This document shows, in pieces, positions 53,857 to 62,422 of a stretch of 64,000 nucleotides of DNA. Below the pieces are notes generated by a model that was given only the letters and a program-made list of their open reading frames with translations, did not search any database and was not told the origin of the DNA. Both the position numbers and the translations under genes were made by a program. The number at the start of each line of letters is the position of its first letter. Position 1 is the first letter of the stretch. The DNA is from Myxococcales bacterium (GTDB lineage Bacteria > Myxococcota > UBA727 > JABDBI01), in NCBI GenBank assembly GCA_023898405.1, contig CP060221.1, forward strand, positions 744,001 through 808,000, in the 5' to 3' direction.

Positions 53857-54903
53857 ATGACACACATCGAATCATTGCTAGAAGATCACGCATCGCTTTT
53901 GAGTCATCAATGCAATACCATAAAAAAAGATGAGCTTTATTTACCGAGTCCCGACTTTATTGATCAGGTCATGGCTGACTCAAATAGATCACCAACTGTA
54001 TTGCGCAACCTTGCTTCTATGTTTGCTCATGGGAGACTTGCTCATACCGGCTACCTCAGCATTCTCCCTGTCGATCAAGGAGTAGAACACTCTGCAGGAG
54101 CATCTTTTGCACCCAACCCTCATTATTTTGATCCAAAAAATATCATCGAACTTGCCATCGAAGGTGGATGCAATGCCGTAGCATCAACTTATGGGGTGCT
54201 TGCTTCAGTAGCTCGAAGATATGCACATAAAATTCCCTTCATAGTCAAAATCAATCACAACGAAACACTAAGCTACCCAAATTCATACGATCAAGTTTTG
54301 TTTACGCAAATAACACAAGCATTTGAAATGGGTGCAGTAGGCATTGGCGCTACAATCTACTGGGGATCACAGGAATCTCATCGACAACTGCAAGAGGTCA
54401 GTGAGGCTTTTGCTCAAGCGCATGAGCTCGGCATGTTTACGGTTTTATGGTGTTACCTAAGAAACAGCGCATTTAAAAAAGATGGCATTGACTACCACGC
54501 ATCAAGCGACTTGACAGGACAGGCAAATCATTTGGGGGTGACTATTGGAGCAGATATTATCAAACAAAAACTGCCCACCAATAACGGCGGCTATAATGCT
54601 CTTAAATTCGGCCACACATCAGACCTGGTTTATAAAAATCTCACCACTGATAATCCCATTGATTTAGCTCGCTACCAAGTTGCTAATTGTTACATGGGAC
54701 GCATAGGCCTTATTAATTCAGGCGGCCCCTCTGGTAAAGATGATCTAAAGCAAGCGGTATTAACTGCAGTAATCAATAAAAGAGCTGGAGGCATGGGACT
54801 TATTTCAGGACGAAAAGCTTTTCAAAAAACTCTTAGCGAGGGCGTTGCCTTGCTAAATGCTATTCAAGATGTTTATCTCAATAAAAACATCGACATCGCT
54901 TAA
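53857..54903 (+). CDS. fbaB: class I fructose-bisphosphate aldolase, FbaB/DhnA type
   Basis: A 348-residue TIM-barrel aldolase that cleaves fructose 1,6-bisphosphate through a Schiff base. PVDQGVEHSAG lies near residue 70, KINHNETLSYP near residue 130, the Lys-bearing GADIIKQKLPTN near residue 230 and LINSGGPSGKDD near residue 287. The last bases overlap the start of the repeat element at 54901. FbaB enzymes are common in bacteria running gluconeogenesis. No other glycolytic gene is adjacent. Confidence 0.9.
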   Translation: MTHIESLLEDHASLLSHQCNTIKKDELYLPSPDFIDQVMADSNRSPTVLRNLASMFAHGRLAHTGYLSILPVDQGVEHSAGASFAPNPHYFDPKNIIELAIEGGCNAVASTYGVLASVARRYAHKIPFIVKINHNETLSYPNSYDQVLFTQITQAFEMGAVGIGATIYWGSQESHRQLQEVSEAFAQAHELGMFTVLWCYLRNSAFKKDGIDYHASSDLTGQANHLGVTIGADIIKQKLPTNNGGYNALKFGHTSDLVYKNLTTDNPIDLARYQVANCYMGRIGLINSGGPSGKDDLKQAVLTAVINKRAGGMGLISGRKAFQKTLSEGVALLNAIQDVYLNKNIDIA

Positions 54904-55076
54904 AGATTGTTTTGTAAAAATTTTTTGCCTGAGCTTCTAATTCAGTGACGGCAAAAAATTTAAGCAGAGTGATAAAAGATAGACGTGGTGTTATAGATGC
55001 CAAGCAGACATTAATAATTTATAAACAGCAAAGCAAATTCAATGTCGACTTTAAGTATTTTTAAAATAATCTCTTA
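54901..55076. repeat. MITE-like repeat element, copy 2
   Basis: It is related to 18175-18427 but about 77 bases shorter. It contains a perfect 12-bp inverted repeat (54918-54929 with 54950-54961) equivalent to the inner stem of copy 1, the shared CGAGCAGAG-like and GTCGACTTTAA segments, and imperfect ends TAAAGATTGTTTT / AAAATAATCTCTTA. It starts within the aldolase stop codon. The rest of the gap to 55260 holds nothing I recognise. Confidence 0.6.
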
Positions 55077-55260
55077 GATTTTATTCAGGTTTGGCGATAT
55101 TTTTAGCCTGGTTGCTAGCCGTCAACATTGCTTTTGGTTAATTTTACAAATAAAAGCGCCTCAGTATTGCTTATCGTGACTATAAACGCCATTTTTTATT
55201 TTTGTCCATGTACAAGTAAATAAATGCATATTTCATTACTAAGTAAAGGTTTCACATCTG

Positions 55261-56283
55261 ATGCGATCACAAACAATATATTTTCTGCTGGGTTTCATTT
55301 TCTTAAATACACTTATTTTTTTGGAAGCGTGCAGTGAAACAAAATCTCTTTCACCCGTATATTGTGGAAAGGCTGACAGTATTCTCTGCCGTGATATCAC
55401 GCGCATCGATGACGCCTTACGAAATTCACACGATTACCAAAAACAAAGCTATGGCGTGTTTTTTACCAACACCGCGATCAACCAATCCGAAGTTCAAATG
55501 CAGTTAGAAAAATCTTCTCAGCTTGATCAAAATTCAGCATACATGGGAGTCTCTGCATGGGAAAATTTTGACTTTGCTGCAGTAAAACCTCCTCATTATT
55601 TCTTTTTGGTAGACATCAATACTGCAACGATTCGCTTTAACACGCTCACGATTGAAACAGTAAAGAAAGTATCAACAAGATTTCAGTTCGTAGAACACTT
55701 CATACAAACAGCAAACGAAATACCTTATACTCAAAATCACTGGCTTCCTTACGTAATTCGCACGATGAAAAACCGTGGCGATTTTGAGATCAATGACCAT
55801 CTTCCTATGTGGCAAAAAGAAATACGCATGGAATTACAACGCAAGGGGAGCTGGCTTTCATCGAAAAAATCTTTCGACACGATTAAAAATTTAATTGAAT
55901 TTGGCAATGTCTATGTTTTTCATTATTCTCTAGCAAATGAAATTCAGACACGCTTGCTCAGCCAAACCCTTGCCCAGCATGGCATTAAGCTCAATATCCT
56001 CTGTATCAGCAATGTACTTGAGTGGATAAAAAACAAAAAAAACACGGAACTATTCGCACATACTATGGACAACATCAACTTTATTGTCTCGCCAGGAACC
56101 AAGCTTATTGCAATGAGCAATGTTGCACGTAGAGAAGAAGGCATGCACTTTGCCTATCAACAAAAAATTCTCATAAAAAAAATCAATGCACTTTCTTATT
56201 CTGATATTCTTCAGCCCAAACTTAGTTCAGCAAAAGTATATAAAGCTGTTCACGATAGCTTTCTTAGGAAAGTCAGCGAATGA
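55261..56283 (+). CDS. lipoprotein with a possible LIC_10091-like (methyltransferase-fold) domain
   Basis: A 340-residue lipoprotein (lipobox FLEAC, Cys24). The segment YMGVSAWENFDFAAVKPP followed by YFFLVDINTATIRFNTLTI near residues 95-128 resembles Leptospira LIC_10091-type proteins, which have a methyltransferase-like fold with an altered cofactor site. VYVFHYSLANEI near residue 218 and FIVSPGTKLIAMSNVARREE near residue 278 continue the pattern. This is an inference from spacing and short matches. No partner is known. It ends just before the perfect inverted repeat. Confidence 0.6.
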   Translation: MRSQTIYFLLGFIFLNTLIFLEACSETKSLSPVYCGKADSILCRDITRIDDALRNSHDYQKQSYGVFFTNTAINQSEVQMQLEKSSQLDQNSAYMGVSAWENFDFAAVKPPHYFFLVDINTATIRFNTLTIETVKKVSTRFQFVEHFIQTANEIPYTQNHWLPYVIRTMKNRGDFEINDHLPMWQKEIRMELQRKGSWLSSKKSFDTIKNLIEFGNVYVFHYSLANEIQTRLLSQTLAQHGIKLNILCISNVLEWIKNKKNTELFAHTMDNINFIVSPGTKLIAMSNVARREEGMHFAYQQKILIKKINALSYSDILQPKLSSAKVYKAVHDSFLRKVSE

Positions 56284-56658
56284 ACCCATAAAAATACTGT
56301 CAACAAAAACTTAAAGACCTAATTTTGCTTTAAGACGTAGGCAAACTAAAGAAGTAAGAAACTCACACTCACGCAAGTGATAGATTTATTATAGAGCCTT
56401 ACCTTCATGCAGATATCAGCAGAATAGTTGAGAAAATCAGAACTATGATTTTATTCAAAGTGTTTGATGCTCAAAACACGACTTCATTCAACGAGACAAC
56501 TTGTTCCTGAATAACTTTAAGAAACAAATTGGCATTGTTCTTGAAGACCCTATACTAACCTCAGAAATTAACTGAGCGTTTAATTTCTGAACTCCCGCAG
56601 CAAAGCGAGGACTAAGTAGAAATTAAACGCTCAGTTAATTTCTGAGATTGGTGTTATG
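56284..56658. other. intergenic region of 375 bases between convergent genes
   Basis: No reading frame of note. The right third is occupied by the perfect inverted repeat at 56560-56646; the left part, 56284-56559, shows nothing I recognise. Confidence 0.5.
56560..56646. repeat. perfect 29-bp inverted repeat with nested 9-bp repeats
   Basis: Bases 56560-56588 and 56618-56646 are exact reverse complements around a 29-base loop. Each arm itself contains AGAAATTAA and TTAATTTCT separated by CTGAGCGT (or its complement), so the region can fold either as one long hairpin or as two small ones. No T tract follows on either strand. It ends 12 bases before the peroxidase stop on the minus strand. Confidence 0.85.
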
Positions 56659-58023
56659 TCACTGAAGAGACTTCCCTTGGTATTCACCATTCAAAGTGCG
56701 AAGAAACGCAGCGATTTCTCCGATTTCTTCTTTTTTTAATTTTTTTCCAACCTGATGCTTGGCCATAAGTTCAATGGCATCTTCCAGGTTTTTGACACTA
56801 CCATCGTGAAAATAAGGAGCGGTGAGCTCAATATTGCGAAGGGTTGGCACTTTAAATTTGTGTTTATCGTCTTGATTATGGGTAAAATTGGCAAGCCCCA
56901 TATCTGCTGGCATTGGCTTTCGCCCTCGCGCTTTAAAATAATTTTTCTTTAGACCTAGCTTCTCAAATGACAAACCACCCAAACCAGGTCCTGCGTGACA
57001 AGAAATACAGTTGCTTTTAAAATGCTGATATCCTCTAAGCTCGCTTTCGGAAAGAATATTATCATTTCCTAGCAAATATTGATCAAAGCGAGAGTTAGGA
57101 GTCACCAGTGAGCGTTCAAAGGTTGCGATTGCATTTAAAATATTACTTTTATTGAGTCCATCTTGATAGTTTTGCTCAAAACGAGTGACCAAACTTTGAT
57201 CTTTTTTAAGCTTCGCTAAAACGTGGTTCCATTCTGCTCCCATTTCTAAAGGGTTGGTTACGGGTCCACCCGCTTGTTCTTCCAAGTCAGATGCTCTGCC
57301 ATCCCAAAATTGCCGATGATTATACACCGCATTAAAAACTGTAGGTGCATTGATTGGACCCAACTGCCCATTGATCCCTGTACTAGAGATTGCACGGTCG
57401 GTGCCCCCTTTGTTGAGATCATGGCAACTTGCACATGAAATAGTATCGTCTTTTGATAAACGTTTATCGTGAAATAAAAGATTTCCTAGCAATACTTTAT
57501 TTTCATCGAGGTTTTTATCCACCACAAGTGGCGAAATTGGCTCGCCAAGGCGCTTTCCTATAAATCCCTGCTGTGCTCTTTTTTCTTCTCTAAGAGCATA
57601 AATCCATTTTTGTATACTTTCTCTTTCACTTTTATTAAGACCACTATTCCAATGCAATATTCTATAACGCATAGGCGACATGCTATTAGCATAAATTACA
57701 CTTTCCAAACGAGCGAGATCAAGCTCGCTAAAATTTTCTCCATTGCCTAAAAATTTATTATCAAAATTAAATCGCTCTATGCCATCGTTAATATCTTTTT
57801 CTATGAGCTTACGAGCTAATGGAAGATGGGCATAAAAAGGCAGTACTCCTGAAGAAGAGTGACAATCTGCACATTTGCTATAAATTATGCGAGCTGCATG
57901 CTTGAAATTTTTATCTAAGTTTTCATCAACAGCAATAATTTCTCTACTTGAAAACAGATTTGTAATTGAAATTAAAACAAAAAAAATCATTAATCCTATA
58001 AAACAAAATATAATTTTTTTCAT
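56659..58023 (-). CDS. cytochrome c peroxidase (CCP/MauG family) with an extra N-terminal haem motif
   Basis: A 454-residue exported protein with a signal peptide-like start (IIFCFIGLMIFFVLI). Three CXXCH motifs are seen: CADCH near residue 51, CASCH near residue 197 and CISCH near residue 338. The last two and the block GRASDLEEQAGGPVTNP match the di-haem peroxidase fold that reduces hydrogen peroxide in the periplasm. The first motif lies in an added N-terminal domain of about 150 residues, as in tri-haem peroxidases. RNIELTAPYFHDGS near residue 400 is the usual C-terminal block. Confidence 0.92.
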   Translation of the reverse strand: MKKIIFCFIGLMIFFVLISITNLFSSREIIAVDENLDKNFKHAARIIYSKCADCHSSSGVLPFYAHLPLARKLIEKDINDGIERFNFDNKFLGNGENFSELDLARLESVIYANSMSPMRYRILHWNSGLNKSERESIQKWIYALREEKRAQQGFIGKRLGEPISPLVVDKNLDENKVLLGNLLFHDKRLSKDDTISCASCHDLNKGGTDRAISSTGINGQLGPINAPTVFNAVYNHRQFWDGRASDLEEQAGGPVTNPLEMGAEWNHVLAKLKKDQSLVTRFEQNYQDGLNKSNILNAIATFERSLVTPNSRFDQYLLGNDNILSESELRGYQHFKSNCISCHAGPGLGGLSFEKLGLKKNYFKARGRKPMPADMGLANFTHNQDDKHKFKVPTLRNIELTAPYFHDGSVKNLEDAIELMAKHQVGKKLKKEEIGEIAAFLRTLNGEYQGKSLQ

Positions 58024-58118
58024 CGGATGTTCCTGAGGGACTGTTGCTCACAACAATTATACCCCCTCCATATTTTTTGGTGAGATAAAAATTTATTAAC
58101 CCATCCAACGAAAATTTC

Positions 58119-58739
58119 TCAATGATAATAATCGCAAAAATCATCGTCATCAAAACCAGGAGTAGCACACTTGATTACAGCACGCGCAAAATCACATCCG
58201 GCTTGCTGACTTAGGGCTTGAAACAAGTAATAAACAGGAAAAGATAATCCGGCAAAGGTAACAAAACTTTGTGGTGTGTTGATTTCGCTTGCGGTTACCT
58301 CCCCGTTCCTATTTTCGTCAAAAAATATACCAAGAAAATTACCGAAGCTATTTATCTTTGGATGCGTTTCAATATCCGCCTTCATGCACTTTGTAACAGC
58401 CCACGCTACAGCCTTAAGTGCCGCTGGTACCACAATATTATTAAACGCGAGTATAGAAAAAAATGCTCCTATGGAGATATAGAAATTAGTCCATGAAGCC
58501 TCTGCTTGAAAACATTCCAATGGCCAAGGAATTTTTATATCAAGAAGCTTTTCTAGGCATTGGTCAAATGGCTGAGTACAGTTAGCATAGCCAAAGGTTG
58601 TATCATTTTGGGTAATGGACTCCACACAGCTATAAAATGTAGACTTACACACCTGAAAAAAAGCTTGATCGAATGCCATGACCGTATTCGCACTGAGCAT
58701 GATGCATAAGCACACTATTGGGCCTGTAATTCTTGCCAT
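58119..58739 (-). CDS. exported membrane-associated protein with an EF-hand-like loop
   Basis: A 206-residue protein starting at ATG 58739, with GAGGGTG upstream, giving the signal peptide MARITGPIVCLCIMLSANTVMA. The longer frame to 58787 is less likely. After cysteines in the first part comes a hydrophobic helix near residues 85-110 and DENRNGEVTASE near residue 141, which matches the 12-residue EF-hand calcium loop at all key positions. Only one loop is seen. Near the C terminus the tail is DDDDFCDYYH. Function unknown. Confidence 0.6.
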   Translation of the reverse strand: MARITGPIVCLCIMLSANTVMAFDQAFFQVCKSTFYSCVESITQNDTTFGYANCTQPFDQCLEKLLDIKIPWPLECFQAEASWTNFYISIGAFFSILAFNNIVVPAALKAVAWAVTKCMKADIETHPKINSFGNFLGIFFDENRNGEVTASEINTPQSFVTFAGLSFPVYYLFQALSQQAGCDFARAVIKCATPGFDDDDFCDYYH

Positions 58740-58884
58740 TCTCACCCTCATGCAAAAATTTTTTTTAACAAAATCCTTTATTTTCAACAGAATGAAGAGT
58801 TGTTCTATTTCACAAGCTTTCTTCCCTCTTGCCTAGATCGAGCAAGGCTTTAGAAAATTTTTCAAGGAATTACTTGGAGGACCT

Positions 58885-59712
58885 ATGAAGTCTCATCTGC
58901 AAAAAACTGTGAGCCCCAATGCTCCTTTAGGACATAAGACAGCATATCCAGCAGGATACGACAAAAGCTTGCTCTATCCGGTTAAAAGAGATGAGCAACG
59001 TCAAGCGATGGGATTTCCTCAACTATCGTGGCAAGGAGTTGACATTTGGAATGCCTATGAGCTTGCATGGCTTAATCTTAATGGCATACCTCAGCGGGTT
59101 TTGGCCAGCTTCTATGTGCCAGCCGACTCTCTATTTCTTGCCGAATCAAAATCGGTAAAACTTTACCTCAACTCCCTCAATCACGAACGATTTGAAAGCA
59201 GCGAGCAAGTAAAAAGCTTGATCGAAAAAGATCTGAGCGAGGTGTGCCAATCTTTGGTAAAAGTTCTTATTAATCCGAGCGAACTTGATCGTATAGAAAG
59301 CGACTCTGTTTTTAAATGTATCGATCAGCAAAACATTGAGGTGAGTCTTTATCAGCGCTCAGCAGAGCTCCTTTCATGCGAAATGCAAGAACAAGAAGAA
59401 AAACTGGTTTCTCATGTGTTTAAGTCTCATTGCCTTGTCACCGGTCAGCCAGATTGGGGATCGATCTTTATTCATTACCGTGGAAATTTTATAAATCACG
59501 ATAATCTATTGCGCTATCTTGTATCATACAGCCAGCACAGCGGCTTTAGTGAGAACTGTATTGAACAAATCTTTGTAGATATTTTAGAGCGATGTAAGCC
59601 ATCCTTACTCACTGTCTTTGGGCGTTTCACCAGACGTGGCGGAATTGACATAAACCCTTACCGCACCACTCATGAAATTATTCCTTCCAACATACGCCTA
59701 AGCTTCCAATAA
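58885..59712 (+). CDS. queF: NADPH-dependent 7-cyano-7-deazaguanine reductase
   Basis: A 275-residue long-type QueF that makes preQ1 for queuosine in tRNA. The catalytic Cys183 is in KSHCLVTGQPDWG. ESKSVKLYLNSLNHERF near residue 88 is the substrate-binding block and HSGFSENCIEQI lies near residue 218. Start ATG follows TTGGAGG. No other queuosine gene is in the window. Confidence 0.96.
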   Translation: MKSHLQKTVSPNAPLGHKTAYPAGYDKSLLYPVKRDEQRQAMGFPQLSWQGVDIWNAYELAWLNLNGIPQRVLASFYVPADSLFLAESKSVKLYLNSLNHERFESSEQVKSLIEKDLSEVCQSLVKVLINPSELDRIESDSVFKCIDQQNIEVSLYQRSAELLSCEMQEQEEKLVSHVFKSHCLVTGQPDWGSIFIHYRGNFINHDNLLRYLVSYSQHSGFSENCIEQIFVDILERCKPSLLTVFGRFTRRGGIDINPYRTTHEIIPSNIRLSFQ

Positions 59713-59809
59713 TAATTGAGTAGTTAATTTTCCTAGCACGTACACTTGATAGTACTCTCTTACGAGCAAGCTAAGAAAAAACTCATTCACTTTTTTGCTG
59801 GTAGTTTAA

Positions 59810-60157
59810 ATGAGAAAATACATTATTTTTGCAGGTATTTTTCTTTTATTTCAAAATCTTACAGCTGACCACAGTCTATTTTCAGCCGAAAACGGAAATG
59901 GAAGCATTCGCTTTACTTCGCAAAAACCCAAAGAGGTCTTAAAGTTATTCAAACAAATTAGCCAACTGACCAAACCGAGCGGGGATCGGCTAAATCAGAT
60001 TGAATGCGGATATATCTTTGCGTTAGATCCCTATAAATTTGGCTGCAAAGGCGAAGGAAAAGCTGCTGCTCTAGATATCACTACCACCTGCAAAAAAAAT
60101 GGGCACCTTGTGTGCTCAGGAATAGGCACGAGTCGTACGTGCACGTGTGCTTTCTAA
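59810..60157 (+). CDS. small exported protein of unknown function
   Basis: A 115-residue protein with a signal peptide (MRKYIIFAGIFLLFQNLTA). Five cysteines in the mature part, ECGY, FGCKGE, TTCKKN, LVCSG and TCTCAF at the very end, suggest disulfides. A TFTSQKPKEVLK-like beginning precedes a helix. No strong ribosome site is seen. Family unknown. Confidence 0.5.
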   Translation: MRKYIIFAGIFLLFQNLTADHSLFSAENGNGSIRFTSQKPKEVLKLFKQISQLTKPSGDRLNQIECGYIFALDPYKFGCKGEGKAAALDITTTCKKNGHLVCSGIGTSRTCTCAF

Positions 60158-60170
60158 AGTCTGTATTCGA

Positions 60171-60446
60171 TTATCGCACTTCTTTTTGCATTTCTTGATC
60201 AAGCTTAGAAAACTTTCGTTTTAGCTCATAGTCATCAAAAAAAACTACATCCTCTAGTTGGGTGAGACGCTGCGCTAATTTTTCTTTTTCCATTTGTTCC
60301 CGCATTAATTTAATTTCACTCTCTAGTTTTTCTAAACGCCGAATATCAGAATCGCTAACAGACGATTGCTTGCTCATTCGTAGTTTGAATGACTTATAGA
60401 TCATGTTGCTTAAAACAATAGTCGTTAGAAAAAACCAAAACCCCAT
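60171..60446 (-). CDS. small membrane protein with a coiled coil (PspB-like layout)
   Basis: A 91-residue protein starting at ATG 60446 with GAGAGGAAG upstream. One membrane helix (GFWFFLTTIVLSNMIYKSF) is followed by a charged coiled coil with heptads such as IRRLEKLESEIKLMREQMEK. Length and order resemble PspB-type envelope stress proteins, but no pspA or pspC is present, so the match is structural only. Confidence 0.6.
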   Translation of the reverse strand: MGFWFFLTTIVLSNMIYKSFKLRMSKQSSVSDSDIRRLEKLESEIKLMREQMEKEKLAQRLTQLEDVVFFDDYELKRKFSKLDQEMQKEVR

Positions 60447-60470
60447 ACTTCCTCTCTTTTTAAGCCTCAC

Positions 60471-61018
60471 AATGAATTATTCACTAAGCCCACAACACAT
60501 ACAGAACTCAATTTTGCTTAAATATTTTATTTTTCCTAAAAAAACTGAATCAACTAAATATATCAGTGGCTTTAGCTGGCACAATTTCTTTCGATAGCTG
60601 TCTATGAAATACTTGCTCTTTTTTTTTATTATTGGCATTTTTTATTTTGCAATAGAGGATAAAAACAATGCTTTTCAATTATTACAATCCAATACAATTG
60701 AGCAATTTTCTTCAAGTTAAAAAAACTACTCACTCCTAAGCAAAAAAAACATAAGATACGCACTTCATTAAGACAGCTGCTAGACAAAAAATAGATTTTA
60801 TTGGACTAATATCAGATAACAATAGCCATCGTAGTAGCGAAATAACTACACTTGCTTGTGTCAGAAAGCTGAATCTTCGTGTTAAAAAAATAGTAAATGA
60901 AATTATGAGAGCGAGATAAGCTGTTTCAGAGCAAAAACTAACTTAGATTAATCATTTCGTGATGAGGAAATTTTTGCATTCCTTTACAACAGTCTCGCAG
61001 ATTTGCATAAGAAAAAGC
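60471..61018. other. intergenic region of 548 bases
   Basis: AT-rich and mostly featureless. It contains a weak 38-codon frame at 60604-60720 with a hydrophobic N terminus. No RNA gene or terminator is evident. Confidence 0.35.
60604..60720 (+). CDS. possible 38-residue membrane peptide
   Basis: The frame begins MKYLLFFFIIGIFYFAIED, a typical small membrane helix, and ends with TAA at 60718-60720. No ribosome site is visible upstream, so the gene is uncertain. Confidence 0.2.
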   Translation: MKYLLFFFIIGIFYFAIEDKNNAFQLLQSNTIEQFSSS

Positions 61019-61450
61019 CTAAACAGCTGGGTAACATTTTTCAAAAACCCAGGCATTGTCTTCGCTAATAGATGGGTTTTTGGAAGTGATAGTAAGTGTA
61101 TTATCTTTGACAACACCATCAAATGTTTTGCTGCTGCGCATTGTGCTCAAATCGATAATAATAGAACGAACAGCTTTGGTCTCATTATCTAACTGAAGAT
61201 AGCCTGGAGCTTGGGTAAAATTATTCGGATAAACGCTAAAAAGTCTTTTCTGAGCAGCCGGCCCTGTTATGTTAAATGATGCCACCTTATACGACTTACC
61301 ATCTATGAGTGCTTCCTGACCGACATCTTGAATAATAATTTGGCTACCGATACCATCTTGGCATATCAACACGGGTAAAGCTGCCAAAGCCGTTTCAGTT
61401 AGAAAGAAACTCACTAGCAAAGAAGCAGCAAAAACAAAACCTGATTTCAC
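61019..61450 (-). CDS. small exported protein of unknown function
   Basis: A 143-residue protein starting at GTG 61450 with AAAGGGGA upstream. The signal peptide ends TETALA (about residue 23). Two cysteines (LICQDG and EKCYPAV at the C terminus) may form a disulfide linking the ends. The middle is beta-prone. No family recognised. Confidence 0.6.
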   Translation of the reverse strand: MKSGFVFAASLLVSFFLTETALAALPVLICQDGIGSQIIIQDVGQEALIDGKSYKVASFNITGPAAQKRLFSVYPNNFTQAPGYLQLDNETKAVRSIIIDLSTMRSSKTFDGVVKDNTLTITSKNPSISEDNAWVFEKCYPAV

Positions 61451-61856
61451 GATAAATCCCCTTTGATATTTTTCAATTGTTTAGTTTTAATTTCCTATTG
61501 GAGTTGTAAATCAACATTGATAAATTTAAACTCATTCCTTGTATTAATTTTTTTCAAAGCAAAAAATAATTTCCCAAAAAAACATATTTTTTTTAACAAA
61601 ATTTAATTTTTTTAAAGTCTTTGGCGAGAGTATTTACTTTAAGCGGCAAAAAAAATCTGGATAGAAAAAACACGCTAAATAGTTTCAAATTCTCTCTCAC
61701 TGCGCAAAAAATAGCTTTAGAAATTGTAATTTTTGAACGCACAAGGTAGAGCATTATCACAGGAGTTGGTCAAAAAGTTTGGCCAAATTTTGCAGCATAT
61801 CTGCATGTTTTCCTAATTTCCTGCGTGGTGATCATCATCCACTCGAGGAGAATATC
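61451..61856. other. intergenic region of 406 bases
   Basis: Very AT-rich, with many A and T runs. The palindrome TTTGGCCAAA at 61778-61787 lies about 70 bases before the universal stress gene and could be an operator. No coding frame or repeat was recognised. Confidence 0.3.
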
Positions 61857-62306
61857 ATGAAAAAGTATCAACACATAATGATAGCATGTGACCTAGTCAA
61901 TCAAGGTGACAACAGCGTTATTGAAGCTGTTCTTCCTCTTCCTAAGGATCATGAATGTAAAGTATCTCTGCTGCATGTTTTGGAACTTGCCTATTCAGTA
62001 GCGCCGCCATCTGGTGATTTTTTATTGGCACAATGTATGGAAGAAATGAAGGTCGAAGCTATTAAACAATTGGCTGTAATCGGCGAGAAATCAGGTGTTC
62101 CCAAAGAAAATCAGCATGTAGTATTTGGACTTCCTAAAAACATGATCATTGCAGAAGCCGAAAAATTTAATGTTGACCTTTTAGTGCTTGGTCACCATCG
62201 ACGGCAAGCTTTACAGCAATTTTTTCTTGGGTCTACTGCTGAAGCAGTTTTACACAAAGCAAAATGCGACACCTTTATAGTACAAATCTCAAATAACAAT
62301 GATTAA
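61857..62306 (+). CDS. universal stress protein (UspA family)
   Basis: A 149-residue cytosolic protein starting at ATG 61857 after GAGGAG; the longer frame from 61779 has a poor N terminus. The fold's beginning YQHIMIACDLV and the ATP-binding motif GHHRRQALQQFFLGSTAEAV, with G-x2 changed at the second Gly, are present. It should act in stress survival. A stem-loop at 62323 follows. Confidence 0.88.
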   Translation: MKKYQHIMIACDLVNQGDNSVIEAVLPLPKDHECKVSLLHVLELAYSVAPPSGDFLLAQCMEEMKVEAIKQLAVIGEKSGVPKENQHVVFGLPKNMIIAEAEKFNVDLLVLGHHRRQALQQFFLGSTAEAVLHKAKCDTFIVQISNNND

Positions 62307-62322
62307 CAGCATTTTTTAATTG

Positions 62323-62347
62323 CAAAGCCTCATCATGCGAGGCTTTG
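62323..62347. other. 9-bp stem-loop between the universal stress and HAD genes
   Basis: CAAAGCCTC (62323-62331) pairs with GAGGCTTTG (62339-62347) around ATCATGC. No T tract follows, so termination by it alone is doubtful. Confidence 0.5.
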
Positions 62348-62422
62348 ATGAATAAAAAATCCCTAAGATGAGATTTTAACGTCTAGTTTCCACAATCTAA
62401 AAAACATGTCCACAAGGTCAGT

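Noticed and set aside
60601..61018. A CRISPR array or phage attachment site in the long gap
   Set aside because: No regularly spaced direct repeats and no integrase gene were seen.
61778..61787. TTTGGCCAAA palindrome as a proven operator
   Set aside because: A single 10-bp palindrome without a second copy or a regulator gene is too weak to call.
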